A DNA stretch of 64,000 bases from Dryocola sp051307055. GTDB lineage: Bacteria > Pseudomonadota > Gammaproteobacteria > Enterobacterales > Enterobacteriaceae. Within the stretch, counting starts at the first letter, position 1. Every line of letters starts with the position of its first letter. The DNA lies in contig NZ_CP149994.1 in assembly GCF_051307055.1 (NCBI RefSeq), positions 1,922,001 through 1,986,000 on the forward strand. The letters run 5' to 3'. Below the pieces are notes generated by a model. It saw only the letters and a program-made list of their open reading frames with translations. It searched no databases and had not been told where the DNA came from. The translations under genes were made by a program, and so were the position numbers. Shown piece after piece: positions 62,519 to 64,000 of this stretch.

Positions 62519-63178
62519 TTAGTCGTTCACCCGCGCGATGGTAAAGCCGTCCCAGCCTTTGCTGCCAACCGTTTGCAGGGCGGTGGCGGTAAGGCGGGGG
62601 TTTTCACCCAGCAGCTCGATGAATTTTCGCACTCCCTGCACCCGCAGATCGTCACTTTGCGGATCTGTCACCGCGCCGTCGCGCACTACGTTATCGCCAA
62701 TAATTAACGTGCCGGGGCGGGAATATTTCAGCGCCCATTCCAGATAAAGCGGATTGCTGGGCTTATCGGCATCGATAAAAATCAGATCAAAGGGAGCCCG
62801 GCTCTCGAGCCGCGGCAGGGTTTCCGCCGCCGGGCCGACATGCAGCTCAATAATATCTTCCAGTTCAGCCAGCCGAATATTTTTCTTCGCTACTTCCGCA
62901 TGACGCGGGTCAGCTTCAAGCGTCACCAGTTTACCGTCTGCAAGCAATGCCCGCGCCATCCACACCGAGCTGTATGCGCCGAGCGTGCCGACCTCGAGGA
63001 TGTTTTTAGCGCCGGTTATCTGCACCAGCAGCTGCAGAAATTTTCCCTGATTTGGCGCAACGTCATGGGCGGGAAGGCCTGCGGCGCTGTTATTGGCGAG
63101 GATCTTTCCAAAGATGGGATCGTCCGGGATCAGGGAGTGAACGAGGTAATCATCAACGTCTGACCATTGCTGTTGCAT
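62519..63178 (-). CDS. class I SAM-dependent O-methyltransferase
   Basis: A 219-residue catechol-O-methyltransferase-like enzyme of the caffeoyl-CoA/plant-type COMT family (methyltransferase 3). SAM-binding motif is NILEVGTLGAYSSVWMARAL (about residues 59-78), the acidic loop TLEADPRH and metal-binding FIDADKP (about 133-139). Probably methylates a catechol or small phenol; substrate unknown. Flanked on both sides by REP-like repeats. Confidence 0.92.
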   Translation of the reverse strand: MQQQWSDVDDYLVHSLIPDDPIFGKILANNSAAGLPAHDVAPNQGKFLQLLVQITGAKNILEVGTLGAYSSVWMARALLADGKLVTLEADPRHAEVAKKNIRLAELEDIIELHVGPAAETLPRLESRAPFDLIFIDADKPSNPLYLEWALKYSRPGTLIIGDNVVRDGAVTDPQSDDLRVQGVRKFIELLGENPRLTATALQTVGSKGWDGFTIARVND

Positions 63179-63210
63179 TGCATACTCCGAAAGTTTTATT
63201 CAGCCAAAAC

Positions 63211-63280
63211 GGCGGATAGCGGCGGCCTGTCCACCCTATAATTTATGCATCTGCAGGTCGGATAAGCGCAGCGCCTCCGG
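63211..63280. repeat. REP/BIME-like inverted repeat
   Basis: GGCGGATAGCGGCGGCC...TGTCCACCCTA is followed by GGTCGGATAAGCGCAGCGCC in inverted orientation. Related to the repeats at 41760 and 62436. It lies between the O-methyltransferase and efflux genes. Confidence 0.7.
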
Positions 63281-63301
63281 CTTAGTTTGCTCAGTTTACA
63301 G

Positions 63302-64000
63302 CTACAATCCCTGCCAGCCGCCCCCCAGAGCACGATAAAGATCGACCTGCGCCAGCAGCAGGTTGTTCTTCACCTGCACTACGTTAAGCTGCGTGGAGAA
63401 CAGCGTGCGCTGGGCGTCCAGCTCATCCAGATAAGATGAATAACCGTTGCGGTAGCGGTTCTGAGCAATTCGCAGCGCCTCTCCGGCGACGTGCTCCTGC
63501 TCTTGTAATTCCACGAGCTGTTCCCGCAGGCGCTGGATAGCATCGAGGCTATCGTTCACCTCTTTAAAAGCGTTGCGCACCGTTTTTTCATAGGCGTACA
63601 GCGCCTGGTTACGCTGCGACATGGCGACATCAACCTGCGCGTTCAGCGCTTCGCGGTTTAGCAGCGGCGCGAGAATGCTGCCGCCGATGCTCCAGAGCCG
63701 CAGCGGATTGTCGATAAGCTGCGAAAGCGTGCTGTCCTGCAAACTCCCGCTGGCCACAAGGTTGATGGAGGGCAGAAGCTGCGCGCGCGACGAAGCCAGA
63801 GTCGCATCTGTCGCCAACAGTTGTCTCTGAGCCTGGACGATATCCGGGCGGCGATTTAACAGCGTCGACGGCAGCTGCGCGGGCAGCGTCAGCGGCGTAA
63901 GCTGGTCAAATTCGCCGCCGCGCGCCACCGCGCCTGGATTTTTGCCCACCAGCACGCTGAGCGCGTTCTCCTGCTGGCTGATTTGATGCTGCAGCTGCGG
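63302..64000 (-). CDS. outer-membrane efflux factor (TolC/NodT family), partial
   Basis: The C-terminal 232 residues of an RND-type efflux outer-membrane lipoprotein; the gene runs past the window edge at 64000 with the frame still open. Visible family features: NALSVLVGKNPGAV, LPSTLLNRRPDIVQAQRQLLATDATLASSRAQLLPSINLVASGS, and the coiled-coil helix containing NAFKEVNDSLDAIQRL. It should form the outer-membrane duct for a pump encoded outside the window. Confidence 0.93.
   Translation of the reverse strand, partial: PQLQHQISQQENALSVLVGKNPGAVARGGEFDQLTPLTLPAQLPSTLLNRRPDIVQAQRQLLATDATLASSRAQLLPSINLVASGSLQDSTLSQLIDNPLRLWSIGGSILAPLLNREALNAQVDVAMSQRNQALYAYEKTVRNAFKEVNDSLDAIQRLREQLVELQEQEHVAGEALRIAQNRYRNGYSSYLDELDAQRTLFSTQLNVVQVKNNLLLAQVDLYRALGGGWQGL

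Overview
The window is chromosomal DNA from a member of the Enterobacteriaceae that is neither E. coli nor Salmonella. Its left half follows the E. coli/Salmonella order mdtJ-mdtI, ydgD, ydgU, asr, ynfM, ynfL, mlc, bioD2, (osmU transporter), dmsD-ynfH-ynfG-ynfE, ynfD, ynfC, speG, ynfB, ynfA, rspB, ydfJ, ydfI. Its right half carries mgrR/mgtS, ydeP, azoR and hrpA. I see no rRNA, tRNA, insertion sequence, prophage or CRISPR array.

Layout: 0-8.6 kb is conserved core (polyamine exporter MdtJI, acid-shock protein Asr, M32 carboxypeptidase, YnfM/YnfL, glucose regulator Mlc, BioD2). At 8.7-19.9 kb there is an accessory, two-armed catabolic locus lying between bioD2 and the osmU operon, where related genomes carry clcB. 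The leftward arm encodes an MFS transporter, a histidinol-dehydrogenase-like enzyme, an SDR, an alpha/beta hydrolase, an HpcH/HpaI aldolase and a bicupin. The rightward arm encodes a LacI-type regulator, two large SnoaL/NTF2-like proteins and a second histidinol-dehydrogenase-like enzyme. Two CpG-centred palindromes between the arms look like the LacI-family operators. The substrate is unknown, and this is the best candidate for an undescribed system. From 19.9 to 23.4 kb lies the osmoprotectant ABC transporter OsmU, with a 12-bp match to one of those operators upstream.

From 23.7 to 31.1 kb is the DMSO-reductase-like operon, under a convincing class II FNR promoter and with only one catalytic subunit, followed by ynfD/ynfC/speG/ynfB/ynfA. 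At 31.6-31.9 kb are the frameshifted stump of rspA and the tail of an MFS gene. They precede intact rspB-ydfJ-ydfI.

From 36.1 to 41.7 kb come small metal/stress genes: a 37-residue His-rich lipoprotein, an RcnB-like protein, and the PhoP-controlled pair MgrR (sRNA) and MgtS (31 aa), each with a PhoP box 12 bp from a -10. After them are FtrA, a rhodanese, a TauE-type permease, an ABM monooxygenase and an ArsR-type regulator. From 41.8 to 46 kb lie an exported EEP-family hydrolase, YdeP and a DUF2569-like protein.

From 46.4 to 51.7 kb is a chemotaxis island: two MCPs flanking a coiled-coil protein and a lipoprotein, with three sigma-28-type promoters, one in front of the coiled-coil gene. The right end holds a phytase/esterase-like exported protein, a LysR regulator divergent from a PACE efflux gene, tam, azoR, hrpA, an O-methyltransferase and an outer-membrane efflux factor cut by the window edge. 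REP-like inverted repeats lie at three sites in the right third. Coordinates and motifs were read by eye; family assignments rest on recalled family sequences and visible motifs, with no database search.
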